NCBI GenBank assembly: GCA_946415665.1
Contig: CAMKTI010000065.1
Coordinates: 1 to 9,597, forward strand
DNA length: 9,597 nucleotides
Reading direction: 5' to 3'
DNA from: an uncultured Clostridia bacterium
Lineage (GTDB): Bacteria > Bacillota > Clostridia > Lachnospirales > CAMVHY01
Under the pieces are notes generated by a model. That model did no database searches. It was given only the letters and a program-made list of their open reading frames with translations, and was not told the DNA's origin. How positions within the stretch are numbered: position 1 is the first letter of the stretch; every line of letters starts with the position of its first letter. This document shows, one piece after another, positions 1-9,597 of the stretch. The position numbers and the translations under genes were made by a program.

Positions 1-41
1 TATTTTATACGAACGCTACCTAAAAGTAAAAAAATAAATGC

Positions 42-70
42 TTGTTATCTTGAATTTGCGAAATTAAAAT
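42..70 (+). promoter_or_regulatory. Candidate upstream sigma-A promoter (P1) of the nucleoside kinase gene
   Basis: A -35-like TTGTTA at 42-47 and a -10-like TAAAAT at 65-70 are separated by 17 bases. The expected transcription start is near 77. This is a sequence match only. In such AT-rich DNA a chance match is possible, but the spacing is ideal and the element lies just upstream of a gene start. Confidence 0.45.
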
Positions 71-88
71 TTCTTGTTTTTATAAAGC

Positions 89-117
89 TTGACATATTTC
101 CAGTCTATGGATTAAAT
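89..117 (+). promoter_or_regulatory. Candidate proximal sigma-A promoter (P2) of the nucleoside kinase gene
   Basis: A perfect -35 hexamer TTGACA at 89-94 is followed after 17 bases by TTAAAT at 112-117, a 4/6 match to the -10 consensus. Transcription would start near 124, just ahead of the GGAGGA ribosome binding site at 135-140. With P1 this makes a tandem pair. Confidence 0.5.
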
Positions 118-145
118 TTTAAAAAAAAATATTTGGAGGATAAAT

Positions 146-1780
146 ATGATTGAGATTATGGGGAAAAAAATTCAGCTCGAAAAAAATATAACGCTTTGGG
201 AATTAAGTCATGATTATGAAAATCAGTTTGAACATGAAATTATTTTGGCGAAAGTAAATAATAAGCTAAAAGATTTGAGCGAAATAATTTATAAAGACAG
301 CAATTATAAAATAGAATTTTTGGATATAAACGATAAAAATGCTTTTCGTGCTTATCAACGGAGCGTAATTTTTTTGTTGGTTTACGCAATAAAATCTCTG
401 TGCGGCAAGAAAACACGCACATTTATAAAACATTCGATTAATAAAAATTATTATTGTGAAATAGATCAAACAGTTATTACGCCGGATTTATTAAATAAAA
501 TAAAAAATAAAATGCATGAGGCTATAGAAAAAAATTTTCTAATAGAAAAATTATCTTTGCCCAAAGAAAAAATTTTGAGCTTGACAAAAGAATTTCGCAA
601 CGATGATATAAGATTGCATTTTAATCGCAATTCAAATTTGAGTTTATATAAACTAGATTTTTATTATGATTATTATTACAGTCCGATGTTATATAGTTTA
701 AGCTATATAAAAACTTTTGATTTGCATATGAAATTAAACGGATTTGTTTTGCAATTTCCTTCGTTTGGAGATGCTTATAAATTAAAAAAAATCCCGCCAA
801 ACGAAAAAATATCACAGGTTTTTTTAGAGTATTCGCAGTGGCTAAAAATTTTAAATTTGCAAACTTTGACTTCGTTAAATAATTCTATTTGTGAAAATAA
901 ATCGCGCGAATTAATTTATTTATGTGAGGCATTACACGAAAATAAAATTGTCAAAATCGCAAACGAAATATGTAAGCATAATAAAAAAATAATTTTAATT
1001 GGTGGACCAAGTTCGTCTGGAAAAACAACTTTTTCACATAGATTATCTTTGCAATTGCGAGTTAATGGCATGAAACCAATTTTAATTTCGCTTGACGATT
1101 ATTTTTTAGATCGGGATAAATTGCCGTTTGATGAAAATGGCGAGCAGGATTTGGAAAAACTTGAAGTTATTGATATAAAAAAATTAAATTATGACCTAGC
1201 AAAACTTTTAAACGGAGAAAAAATAGAATTGCCAAGATTTAATTTTGTATCAGGAAAAAGAGAAAAAAGCGGCAGAATAATAAAACTTGACACTGAAGAT
1301 ATATTAATTTTGGAAGGAATTCATGGGCTTAACGAAACTTTGACTAATAAAATAAACAGGGAATTTAAATTTAAAATTTTTGTTAGCGCATTAACGCAAT
1401 TAAACATTGATGACCACAATCGATTTTCAACAACTGATACAAGAATGCTAAGAAGAATTGTCAGAGATAATAAATTTCGTGGATTCGGTGCTCGCCAAAC
1501 AATTCAACTTTGGAGCAAAGTTATAAATGGGGAAAAAAATTATATTTTTCCATATCAAGAAGAGGCTGATACATTTTTTAATTCTGCCTTGGTTTATGAA
1601 GTTGCGATATTAAAACAATTTGCTTTGCCATTATTATTTGATATTAAAAACTTCGAACCAGAATATTGTGAAGCAAATAGATTAATAAGACTATTAAATC
1701 CGTTTTTGACAATGAATACCGAATATATTCCTCCAAATTCAATTTTGCGAGAATTTATAGGTCAAAGTTGTTTTTATTAA
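146..1780 (+). CDS. Nucleoside (uridine-type) kinase with N-terminal TGS/ThrRS-like domains
   Basis: Predicted cytosolic kinase of 544 residues that should phosphorylate a nucleoside, probably uridine or cytidine, using ATP or GTP (pyrimidine salvage). Residues 1-60 look like a TGS domain. Residues about 60-220 resemble the second domain of threonyl-tRNA synthetase, but the usual zinc-binding HxxxH histidines are replaced (QRSVIFLL near 71-78), so editing activity is not expected. The kinase domain follows: Walker A GGPSSSGKTT at 286-295, DDYF at 317-320, and a LEGIHGLN strand at 389-396. The C-terminal SILREFIG motif is, from memory, typical of clostridial members of this family. The ATG at 146 has GGAGGA five bases upstream. 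The gene is monocistronic, faces gene A, and ends before a shared hairpin. The substrate is not certain; phosphoribulokinase-like relatives share the fold. Confidence 0.88.
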   Translation: MIEIMGKKIQLEKNITLWELSHDYENQFEHEIILAKVNNKLKDLSEIIYKDSNYKIEFLDINDKNAFRAYQRSVIFLLVYAIKSLCGKKTRTFIKHSINKNYYCEIDQTVITPDLLNKIKNKMHEAIEKNFLIEKLSLPKEKILSLTKEFRNDDIRLHFNRNSNLSLYKLDFYYDYYYSPMLYSLSYIKTFDLHMKLNGFVLQFPSFGDAYKLKKIPPNEKISQVFLEYSQWLKILNLQTLTSLNNSICENKSRELIYLCEALHENKIVKIANEICKHNKKIILIGGPSSSGKTTFSHRLSLQLRVNGMKPILISLDDYFLDRDKLPFDENGEQDLEKLEVIDIKKLNYDLAKLLNGEKIELPRFNFVSGKREKSGRIIKLDTEDILILEGIHGLNETLTNKINREFKFKIFVSALTQLNIDDHNRFSTTDTRMLRRIVRDNKFRGFGARQTIQLWSKVINGEKNYIFPYQEEADTFFNSALVYEVAILKQFALPLLFDIKNFEPEYCEANRLIRLLNPFLTMNTEYIPPNSILREFIGQSCFY

Positions 1781-1837
1781 AAATACAAAGTTATGTATAA
1801 ATCCAATTTAGTAAATATGAAATAAAGGTTTAAAACT

Positions 1838-1890
1838 AAATGATAAGTAATGCGTCACGACGCACAACATTACTTATTTACTCATTTTTC
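1838..1890. terminator. Nested hairpin between convergent genes, probable bidirectional terminator
   Basis: TAAGTAATG (1844-1852) pairs with CATTACTTA (1868-1876). Inside it TGCGT (1851-1855) can pair with ACGCA (1860-1864), leaving a 5-base bulge. Outside it AAATGA (1838-1843) can pair with TCATTT (1882-1887), and a T-rich tract continues to 1890 and beyond on the plus strand. The TGA stop of gene A (complement 1882-1884) lies inside the right arm. The minus strand is also T-rich beyond the left arm, so the hairpin could end both transcripts. Confidence 0.7.
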
Positions 1891-2685
1891 TTTATTCTCA
1901 TTGTCAATAGTTTTTTGTTTTGGTTTGTCGTCATAATTCGCAAAATATTGACCATGTTTATATCTCGCGTATTCAACAGTACTCTTCATAAATTTACTAC
2001 ATTCTGATTTAAATTTATTATTAACTAGACAGCAATAATCATAGCGGGCAACAATTATGCTTTTTATGATTCCGATTGCTCCCCAAATTACAAATATGCA
2101 ATACAATACAAACCATGTTCCTGATAAATTCATGAATAGCAAAAACATACTTGTGACAACAAAATCAAACAGTCTGCCTTTAAAATTCTGCCAAACAAAT
2201 TTTATTCCGTATCCCAAAAAAAAACCATGTTTGTATATATTTCTTAAGGAAATTTCATACGCAGCATCATCTTTTTCGATTTGTTGCTTAATCTTTTGTC
2301 GCCTCGGAATAAGACTAACCCATTTAACAAAATAAAATAAAACTACTAACGCTGGAAGAATGAACCTGAGAAATATAAATATCTCCATAGCAGGAATAGC
2401 CAGTGATAAAACAAAGTCATGTACAGCAGAAGGTACTAAAAATTTTATCGCACCTCCGACTATCATCGCTAAAAGATCAACGCAGTTATAAAAAAATGTC
2501 AACTTTTCCCACATTAAAAGAAATAAATCAATAGAAACTCTAATCCGTCCTGAATAAAACCAATCCCAGAAATTTTTTATTTTTCCTAAAAACAAACAAC
2601 AACACGATTCTTTTTCTTCATGTTCGGTTTTTTTTTCCGTTTCTAAATTTATTGCTTCTCCGTGTAAGATTTGTAATTCGGTCAT
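1882..2685 (-). CDS. Gene A: unrecognised multi-pass membrane protein
   Basis: I do not recognise this 267-residue protein. The ATG at 2685 is chosen because AGGTGG (2691-2696) lies five bases upstream; the in-frame GTG at 2694 is inside that site. Residues 1-27 are acidic and polar. They are followed by a cysteine triplet (28-30) and an aromatic, basic stretch. Hydrophobic segments lie near 63-84, 91-120, 172-187 and 190-212. A basic, amphipathic cytosolic-looking segment (about 121-165, with RR at 128-129) separates the two membrane pairs, and the charged C-terminal tail carries further cysteines (218, 219, 229). No signal peptidase site or catalytic motif is visible. The gene is transcribed alone from its own consensus promoter and ends in the hairpin shared with the kinase. 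Its coding strand contains more C than the neighbouring housekeeping cluster. Function unknown. Confidence 0.8.
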   Translation of the reverse strand: MTELQILHGEAINLETEKKTEHEEKESCCCLFLGKIKNFWDWFYSGRIRVSIDLFLLMWEKLTFFYNCVDLLAMIVGGAIKFLVPSAVHDFVLSLAIPAMEIFIFLRFILPALVVLFYFVKWVSLIPRRQKIKQQIEKDDAAYEISLRNIYKHGFFLGYGIKFVWQNFKGRLFDFVVTSMFLLFMNLSGTWFVLYCIFVIWGAIGIIKSIIVARYDYCCLVNNKFKSECSKFMKSTVEYARYKHGQYFANYDDKPKQKTIDNENKEK

Positions 2686-2690
2686 AATTA

Positions 2691-2696
2691 CCACCT
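2691..2696 (-). promoter_or_regulatory. Ribosome binding site that fixes the start of gene A
   Basis: AGGTGG on the minus strand sits five bases before the ATG at 2685. It overlaps the alternative in-frame GTG at 2694, which therefore is unlikely to be the start. Confidence 0.7.
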
Positions 2697-2700
2697 GCTG

Positions 2701-2829
2701 TATATTAATTTTTTTACTAACTAAAACAATATTTTATAAACAAAATCTTAAAACACATAAACATTTAAACCCAACAAAATTTAAACACCTAAAACTAACA
2801 CATTCACATTATAAAATTAATAAAATTTC
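2701..2829 (-). other. Cytosine-free leader of gene A
   Basis: The plus strand has no G at all from 2701 to 2829, so the minus-strand DNA and the leader RNA have no C. The predicted transcript start is near 2801, so almost the whole untranslated leader is made of A, U and G only and cannot form G-C pairs. Two copies of GTTTAAAT (complement 2763-2770 and 2779-2786) lie 16 bases apart. No riboswitch or hairpin is visible. Confidence 0.7.
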
Positions 2830-2836
2830 GTGTCAA
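2808..2836 (-). promoter_or_regulatory. Perfect consensus sigma-A promoter of gene A
   Basis: On the minus strand TTGACA (2831-2836) and TATAAT (2808-2813) both match the consensus exactly, with an exact 17-base spacer. Transcription should start near 2801, giving a leader of about 115 bases. It lies just downstream of the obg terminator, so gene A has independent transcription. It is the best promoter match in the window. Confidence 0.85.
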
Positions 2837-2881
2837 GTATTTTATTTTATTTTTTAAGTCCAAATATATTTTTCAACCAAT

Positions 2882-2917
2882 AAAAAAAAACTGCGATTTA
2901 AATCACAGTTTTATTTT
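2882..2917. terminator. Intrinsic terminator downstream of obg
   Basis: On the minus strand an ACTG-U-GAUUUAAAUC-G-CAGT hairpin forms with one U-G wobble pair and is flanked by A and T runs, followed by a run of nine T (complement 2882-2890). It lies about 30 bases after the obg stop and should end the lepA-secG-fhs-obg transcript. The plus-strand reading has a C-A mismatch instead of the wobble, so the element fits the minus direction better. Confidence 0.8.
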
Positions 2918-2945
2918 TTTTATTTAACCCAAAAAAAATCTCTTC

Positions 2946-5923
<2,978 letters not shown>

Positions 5924-5955
5924 ATCCCAAAAAATAATGTTTACAAATCCACCAT

Positions 5956-6192
5956 TTATTTAATACAACAAATCAAAACCGTAAAAATAAAATACAAACC
6001 TGCAAAAAATTTAGTCAGCCTCTCAAGTTTTCCTTCTGCGCTATTTTTTTTATTCTTATCCCAATAAGTTTTTCGCATGCCAGCCAAATTTCCAAGCCCT
6101 GAACTCTGCTTTTTCTGCAAAATAATAACTACTATCAACAACAAACATAAAACAATATAAACACTTTCAAGACAAATAAATAAATTACTCAA
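5956..6192 (-). CDS. secG: SecG, preprotein translocase subunit
   Basis: Small inner-membrane subunit of the SecYEG channel that aids SecA-driven export. The 78-residue protein has the family layout: a first membrane helix at about 8-25, the conserved [10 protein letters not shown] loop (about 25-34), a charged stretch, and a second helix near the C-terminus ([16 protein letters not shown]). The start is a TTG at 6192, set by a very strong GGAGGAG site six bases upstream. A longer frame from another TTG at 6219 would run through that site and give an atypical N-terminus. In many Bacillota secG precedes rnr and smpB; here it sits alone between lepA and fhs. Confidence 0.9.
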   Translation of the reverse strand: MSNLFICLESVYIVLCLLLIVVIILQKKQSSGLGNLAGMRKTYWDKNKKNSAEGKLERLTKFFAGLYFIFTVLICCIK

Positions 6193-6198
6193 AATAAA

Positions 6199-6205
6199 CT
6201 CCTCC
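6199..6205 (-). promoter_or_regulatory. Strong ribosome binding site that sets a TTG start for secG
   Basis: GGAGGAG on the minus strand lies six bases before the TTG at 6192. It is among the strongest ribosome sites in the window and may compensate for the weak start codon. Confidence 0.8.
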
Positions 6206-6279
6206 AAACAAAAATTCAAAAAAATAAAATACAGAACAAAAAATACTAGATAAATTTACTCGTCCCCCATAATTTTTTT

Positions 6280-8088
6280 CTAATTATTATTATCATTGTC
6301 ATCATCTAATTTTAACACGCTCATAAATGCTTTTTGTGGAATCTCAACATTTCCAAGCATCCGCATACGTTTTTTCCCAACTCTCTGTTTTTCCAAAAGC
6401 TTCCGCTTTCTAGAAATATCTCCACCATAACATTTGGCCAAAACATCTTTTCGCATAGCACTAATATTTTCACGTGCAATTATTTTATTTCCAATACTTG
6501 CCTGAATCGGAATTTCAAATAACTGTCTGGGAATTTCTTTTTTTAATTTCTCGGCCATTTTTCTACCACGAGCTTCTGCACTGCTTCTATGAACGATAAA
6601 CGATAAAGAATCTACTAATTCATGATTAATCAAAATATCCAGCTTAACCAAATCAGATTCTTTATAGCCAATTATATCATAATCAAACGAAGCATAACCT
6701 CTGCTTTTTGATTTCAAAATATCAAAAAAATCATATATTACTTCATTTAGCGGCAATTCATAAATAATTCTCACACGCGATTCATCTAAATAAACCATTT
6801 CGATATAAACACCACGACGCTTTTGGCACAGCTCCATAATACTCCCGATATAATACTTTGGCAACATTATTTCTGCTTTTATTATTGGCTCTTCTATTTT
6901 TAAAATTCTTGCCAAATCAGGCATATCACACGGATTAGATAAATCAATTACACTTCCATCAGTCAAATAAATTTTATAAATCACACTTGGCGCAGTCAAA
7001 ATTAAATCTAAATCATATTCTCGTTCCAATCTTTCCTGAATAATCTCTAAATGCAACAAACCTAAAAATCCGCACCGAAAACCAAATCCAAGTGCTTGCG
7101 AAGTTTCCGGCTCAAAACTTAATGACGCATCATTCAAACTTAATTTTTCGAGCGCATCTTTTAAATTATTATAATTTGCTCCATCCGACGGATAAACTCC
7201 ACAATAAACCATTGGCGTAACTTTTTTATAGCCTGGCAAAGCAATTTCTGTTGGATTATAAAAATCCGTCACAGTATCTCCAATTTGTGTATCTCTAACA
7301 TTTTTTATATTCGCAACAAAATATCCGACGTCGCCTGCTTCTAATTTTTCACACGGAACAAATTTTCCCGGTGAAAAATATCCAACTTCAACGACATCAA
7401 AATATTTTTGTGTCGCCATAAATTTTATCTTAGATTTATTTCTTATTTCTCCGTCAAAAACTCTTATAAAAATAATCACTCCGCGATATAAATCATAAAT
7501 CGAATCAAAAACTAATGCTTTTAACGGCTTTTTATTATCACCTTTCGGCTCCGAAATTTTATTTATAATTGCCTGAAAAACCTGATCTATATTTATATTT
7601 TCTTTTGCAGAAATTAACGGTGCATCCGACGCGTCAATCCCAATTATATTTTCGATTTCATTTTTAACTTTTTCTGGCTCAGCGCTCGGTAAATCTATTT
7701 TATTTATCACAGGTATGATTTCTAAATTATTATCAAGTGCCAAATAAACATTTGCAATCGTTTGCGCTTCAACACCTTGTGCGGCATCAACAACTAAAAT
7801 CGCACCTTCACATGCTGCCAAACTTCTTGAAACTTCATAATTAAAATCAACATGACCCGGCGTATCAATTAAATTTAAAATATAATCTTCATAGTTTAAT
7901 CTCACAGCTTGCGCCTTGATAGTGATTCCACGTTCGCGCTCCAAATCCATATTATCTAGGATTTGCTCATGCATTTCTCTCTGCGATAATAATCCCGAAT
8001 TTTGAATTAACTTATCTGCAAGCGTAGATTTTCCATGATCAATATGCGCTATTATACAAAAATTTCTGATTCTGTTTTGTCGCGACAA
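6280..8088 (-). CDS. lepA: LepA / elongation factor 4
   Basis: Translational GTPase that acts on ribosomes during initiation, stalling or assembly. The 602 residues match the family. G motifs are in order: AHIDHGKST (14-22), RERGITIK (51-58), DTPGH (75-79) and NKID (129-132). EF-G-like domains follow, and the LepA-specific C-terminal domain is recognised by [22 protein letters not shown] near the end. The start is a TTG at 8088, with AGGAGG (8098-8103) nine bases upstream; the [10 protein letters not shown] start suits the family. The last residues (DDDNDNNN) come from a GAT/AAT trinucleotide run and lie beyond the conserved domain. First gene of the lepA-secG-fhs-obg cluster, 87 bases before secG. 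No clear promoter was found in the 119 bases after gene B, so it may partly depend on read-through. Confidence 0.96.
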   Translation of the reverse strand: MSRQNRIRNFCIIAHIDHGKSTLADKLIQNSGLLSQREMHEQILDNMDLERERGITIKAQAVRLNYEDYILNLIDTPGHVDFNYEVSRSLAACEGAILVVDAAQGVEAQTIANVYLALDNNLEIIPVINKIDLPSAEPEKVKNEIENIIGIDASDAPLISAKENINIDQVFQAIINKISEPKGDNKKPLKALVFDSIYDLYRGVIIFIRVFDGEIRNKSKIKFMATQKYFDVVEVGYFSPGKFVPCEKLEAGDVGYFVANIKNVRDTQIGDTVTDFYNPTEIALPGYKKVTPMVYCGVYPSDGANYNNLKDALEKLSLNDASLSFEPETSQALGFGFRCGFLGLLHLEIIQERLEREYDLDLILTAPSVIYKIYLTDGSVIDLSNPCDMPDLARILKIEEPIIKAEIMLPKYYIGSIMELCQKRRGVYIEMVYLDESRVRIIYELPLNEVIYDFFDILKSKSRGYASFDYDIIGYKESDLVKLDILINHELVDSLSFIVHRSSAEARGRKMAEKLKKEIPRQLFEIPIQASIGNKIIARENISAMRKDVLAKCYGGDISRKRKLLEKQRVGKKRMRMLGNVEIPQKAFMSVLKLDDDNDNNN

Positions 8089-8097
8089 AATTTATTT

Positions 8098-8103
8098 CCT
8101 CCT
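8098..8103 (-). promoter_or_regulatory. Ribosome binding site for the TTG start of lepA
   Basis: AGGAGG on the minus strand, nine bases before the TTG at 8088. The full match supports TTG as the true start in place of any downstream ATG. Confidence 0.75.
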
Positions 8104-8207
8104 ATATCAAATATTAATTTCGGGATTAATCTTAATTCTTTTTTTTTAAAAGTTCCATTCAACCAAACTAGTTTTACCAGCGATGATTATGGTAATAAAT
8201 CTGAATT

Positions 8208-9398
8208 TTATTTTGATTTTACACCGAACGCTTTTGATTCTGTGTTTTTAAATTGTTCCGGGATTTCATAAGCTTTTTTAAGTTTTAGTAAAAGTTCAAG
8301 AGGTGTTTTTGTGTTAGATTTAAGTTCCCATACCAAACACTTTTTTTTATTTTTATCCTCTTTCTGCACTTGTTGATGATAGTATTTAAACAAAGGACAA
8401 TTCTGAGCCTTTGTTTTAGTATAATTGTATTCACATTCTCCGATTTTACATTGTTCGCCAGTCAAATCAGCACGTCCAATTTTATACTGTTTAAGTTTTT
8501 CGTTATACTTGCTATACAATTCAAGGTTTGTACCTTCTTCATAATCATTTTGTTTCCAAGAGATATATCTTCCTAATTTAAAAAAAATCACCGCGGTTAT
8601 TGGAGCAAAACAATAAGTAGCACACATAATTTTAAAAGCAATTTCTGTGGTAATTTCAAACAAAGCACCAAATTGAACAATAAGCGAAATTGATAAGCCA
8701 GGAACAAAGATGCAAAGAAAAAACCAAATAATGGCAAGTACCGCAAGTGTATAAAAAAATATCGATGCTGCACGCTTTTTTTCAGGCGGCATCAAATGAC
8801 GCTCATCTATAAATTTATCTATCAATTTGTTATAAAATTCGCATTGATACTTAAAATTTTCTGCTTGGTAATTGTGAGAGCCAAAATTTCTTTCGTATTT
8901 TTTATACACTGGACTGCATCTATCTTGATCAGTAATAGTATTCAAATATTTCTTCCACATCATTTTATTATAATTTTCACATTCTTCAATACTTTGTTCT
9001 ATATTTTCATCCAAAACGACGGGTAAGAATATATCAACTATGTTTACTTCGGAATTGTTTTTAGCGTTAGTTTTTTTATACACCTTATCATTATTGTTTT
9101 GGCTTTTTTTATAAGTTACGTTTAGTGTAGAAGTCTTGCCGTTAATCTCATGTTCTTTTTCAAACAACTCACTTAACGGCTTTGTTAAAATAGATCCGAT
9201 CTGCTTTTTCTTCAATTCCAGAAAAGTATCAATGTCTCCGAAAAAACCAACTTTATCGTTATTCTTGATTGGCATGCTAATAATTGTATTATCTTTCTCG
9301 TGATCCAAATTTGCATTTATATCATTATTGTTATTTTCTTTACTCGTATTTATAACATAACTACTTGTATCCATACCATTGTTGTTGTTTTCTTTCAC
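8208..9398 (-). CDS. Gene B: unrecognised membrane protein with Asn-rich N-terminus and C-terminal cysteines
   Basis: I do not recognise this 396-residue protein. The GTG at 9398 is preferred because GGTGAT (9403-9408) lies four bases upstream; longer frames from 9416 or 9440 have no ribosome site, and the latter begins almost at the predicted transcript start. Residues 1-120 are polar and low-complexity, with Asn runs (4-7, 22-25, 101-103). Residues 130-210 are a charged, Tyr/Cys-containing soluble segment. Hydrophobic helices lie near 211-233, 235-252 (weaker) and 261-275. The C-terminal region (about 280-396) is soluble and holds C327, C332, C344 and C364 with H351, a possible metal site or disulphide set. 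No enzyme motif is visible. It has its own promoter, is divergent from tRNA-Arg, and lies upstream of lepA on the same strand. Confidence 0.78.
   Translation of the reverse strand: MKENNNNGMDTSSYVINTSKENNNNDINANLDHEKDNTIISMPIKNNDKVGFFGDIDTFLELKKKQIGSILTKPLSELFEKEHEINGKTSTLNVTYKKSQNNNDKVYKKTNAKNNSEVNIVDIFLPVVLDENIEQSIEECENYNKMMWKKYLNTITDQDRCSPVYKKYERNFGSHNYQAENFKYQCEFYNKLIDKFIDERHLMPPEKKRAASIFFYTLAVLAIIWFFLCIFVPGLSISLIVQFGALFEITTEIAFKIMCATYCFAPITAVIFFKLGRYISWKQNDYEEGTNLELYSKYNEKLKQYKIGRADLTGEQCKIGECEYNYTKTKAQNCPLFKYYHQQVQKEDKNKKKCLVWELKSNTKTPLELLLKLKKAYEIPEQFKNTESKAFGVKSK
9323..9395 (-). repeat. Imperfect direct repeat encoding two KENNNN segments in gene B
   Basis: Two 19-base units on the plus strand, 9323-9341 and 9377-9395, differ at two positions and are separated by 35 bases. 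On the minus strand each encodes Lys-Glu followed by four Asn. The Asn codons are AAC or AAT, so the run could change length by slippage. The repeat may reflect internal duplication or simple low-complexity drift. Confidence 0.6.
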
Positions 9399-9402
9399 AA
9401 AA

Positions 9403-9408
9403 ATCACC
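9403..9408 (-). promoter_or_regulatory. Ribosome binding site that decides the GTG start of gene B
   Basis: GGTGAT on the minus strand is four bases from the GTG at 9398 and is preceded by a GGGAG stretch. No comparable site precedes the ATG codons at 9416 or 9440. Confidence 0.6.
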
Positions 9409-9457
9409 ACTCCCATATATAACTGTAAAACAAAAGGCAACGATCAGTCCAATAATA

Positions 9458-9486
9458 ATTTTAACAAATATAAAATTATTTGTCAA
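9458..9486 (-). promoter_or_regulatory. Strong extended sigma-A promoter of gene B
   Basis: On the minus strand TTGACA (9481-9486) is followed after exactly 17 bases by TAAAAT (9458-9463), preceded by TGT as in an extended -10. Transcription should start near 9451 and leave a leader of about 50 bases to the GTG. It is divergent from the tRNA promoter. Confidence 0.8.
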
Positions 9487-9527
9487 GAAAAAATTTATTT
9501 ATCTTGCTTTTATGTATGAAATTTTTT

Positions 9528-9536
9528 TGCTAGAAT
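9528..9536 (+). promoter_or_regulatory. Candidate extended -10 promoter of tRNA-Arg
   Basis: TGC followed by TAGAAT (9531-9536) forms an extended -10 element. The nearest good -35-like hexamer, TTGCTT at 9504-9509, is 21 bases away, which is too far, so the extended -10 would have to carry the promoter. A start near 9543 would leave a leader of only a few bases before the tRNA. Confidence 0.5.
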
Positions 9537-9544
9537 AAAAGGGT

Positions 9545-9597
9545 GCACTCTTAGCTCAGCGGATAGAGCGTTCGGCTCCGGACCGAAAGGTCGCAGG
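9545..9597 (+). tRNA. tRNA-Arg (anticodon CCG), truncated by the window end
   Basis: The acceptor 5' strand is GCACTCT (9545-9551), then TA and a D arm with GCTC (9554-9557) pairing GAGC (9566-9569). The anticodon stem is TTCGG/CCGAA (9571-9575 and 9583-9587) around a 7-base loop whose central triplet is CCG (9578-9580), reading the arginine codon CGG. The variable loop (9588-9592) and the 5' half of the T stem, GCAGG, reach the end of the window. The T loop and 3' acceptor strand are outside. Confidence 0.93.

Noticed and set aside
1..41. TATAAA-like -10 on the minus strand for a gene to the left of the window
   Set aside because: No -35 at good spacing, and the supposed gene is outside the window.
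2057..2335. Plus-strand 92-residue open frame opposite gene A
   Set aside because: It has no ribosome site or promoter of its own, while gene A on the other strand has both.
8165..8195. TTACC...GGTAA inverted repeat between gene B and lepA as a terminator
   Set aside because: The stem is only five pairs with a long loop and has no T tract after it on either strand.
8104..8207. Possible lepA promoter (TTGAAT near the middle of the spacer, or TGG-TAAAAC extended -10)
   Set aside because: No pair of hexamers has acceptable spacing, and the A-rich run makes chance matches likely. I cannot support a promoter here.
9323..9395. The two 19-base repeats as the start of a CRISPR array
   Set aside because: There are only two imperfect copies, in coding frame within an Asn-rich segment, with no third unit and no palindrome.

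Overview
The window is very AT-rich and its genes use strong Shine-Dalgarno sites, TTG and GTG starts and consensus sigma-A promoters. It carries formate-tetrahydrofolate ligase and a nucleoside kinase with a ThrRS-like N-terminus. Together these suggest a low-GC Bacillota, probably a Clostridia-like anaerobe. A reduced or host-associated genome is possible, but the sequence alone does not prove it.

Layout, left to right. Positions 42-145 hold two tandem candidate promoters and a ribosome binding site for a plus-strand TGS/ThrRS-like nucleoside kinase (146-1780). It converges on an unrecognised minus-strand membrane protein (gene A, 1882-2685), with a nested hairpin terminator between them. 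Gene A has a perfect consensus promoter and a leader RNA that contains no cytosine. To its right a hairpin terminator closes a minus-strand cluster read from right to left: lepA, secG, fhs, obg (8088 down to 2946). Upstream of lepA on the same strand is a second unrecognised membrane protein (gene B, 8208-9398), which has its own strong promoter. Divergent from gene B, a plus-strand tRNA-Arg with anticodon CCG begins at 9545 and is cut by the window end.

The lepA-secG-fhs-obg cluster joins housekeeping functions: a ribosome-associated GTPase (EF4), a translocon subunit, one-carbon entry into folate, and a ribosome-assembly GTPase. The order is unusual, because secG and obg lack their common partners (rnr/smpB and rplU/rpmA). 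The genes look co-transcribed by proximity rather than linked by one pathway. Genes A and B are the accessory-looking part: no family recognised, several membrane segments, cysteine clusters, a base composition unlike the cluster between them, and individual strong promoters. I found no CRISPR array, transposase, phage gene or complete known defence system.
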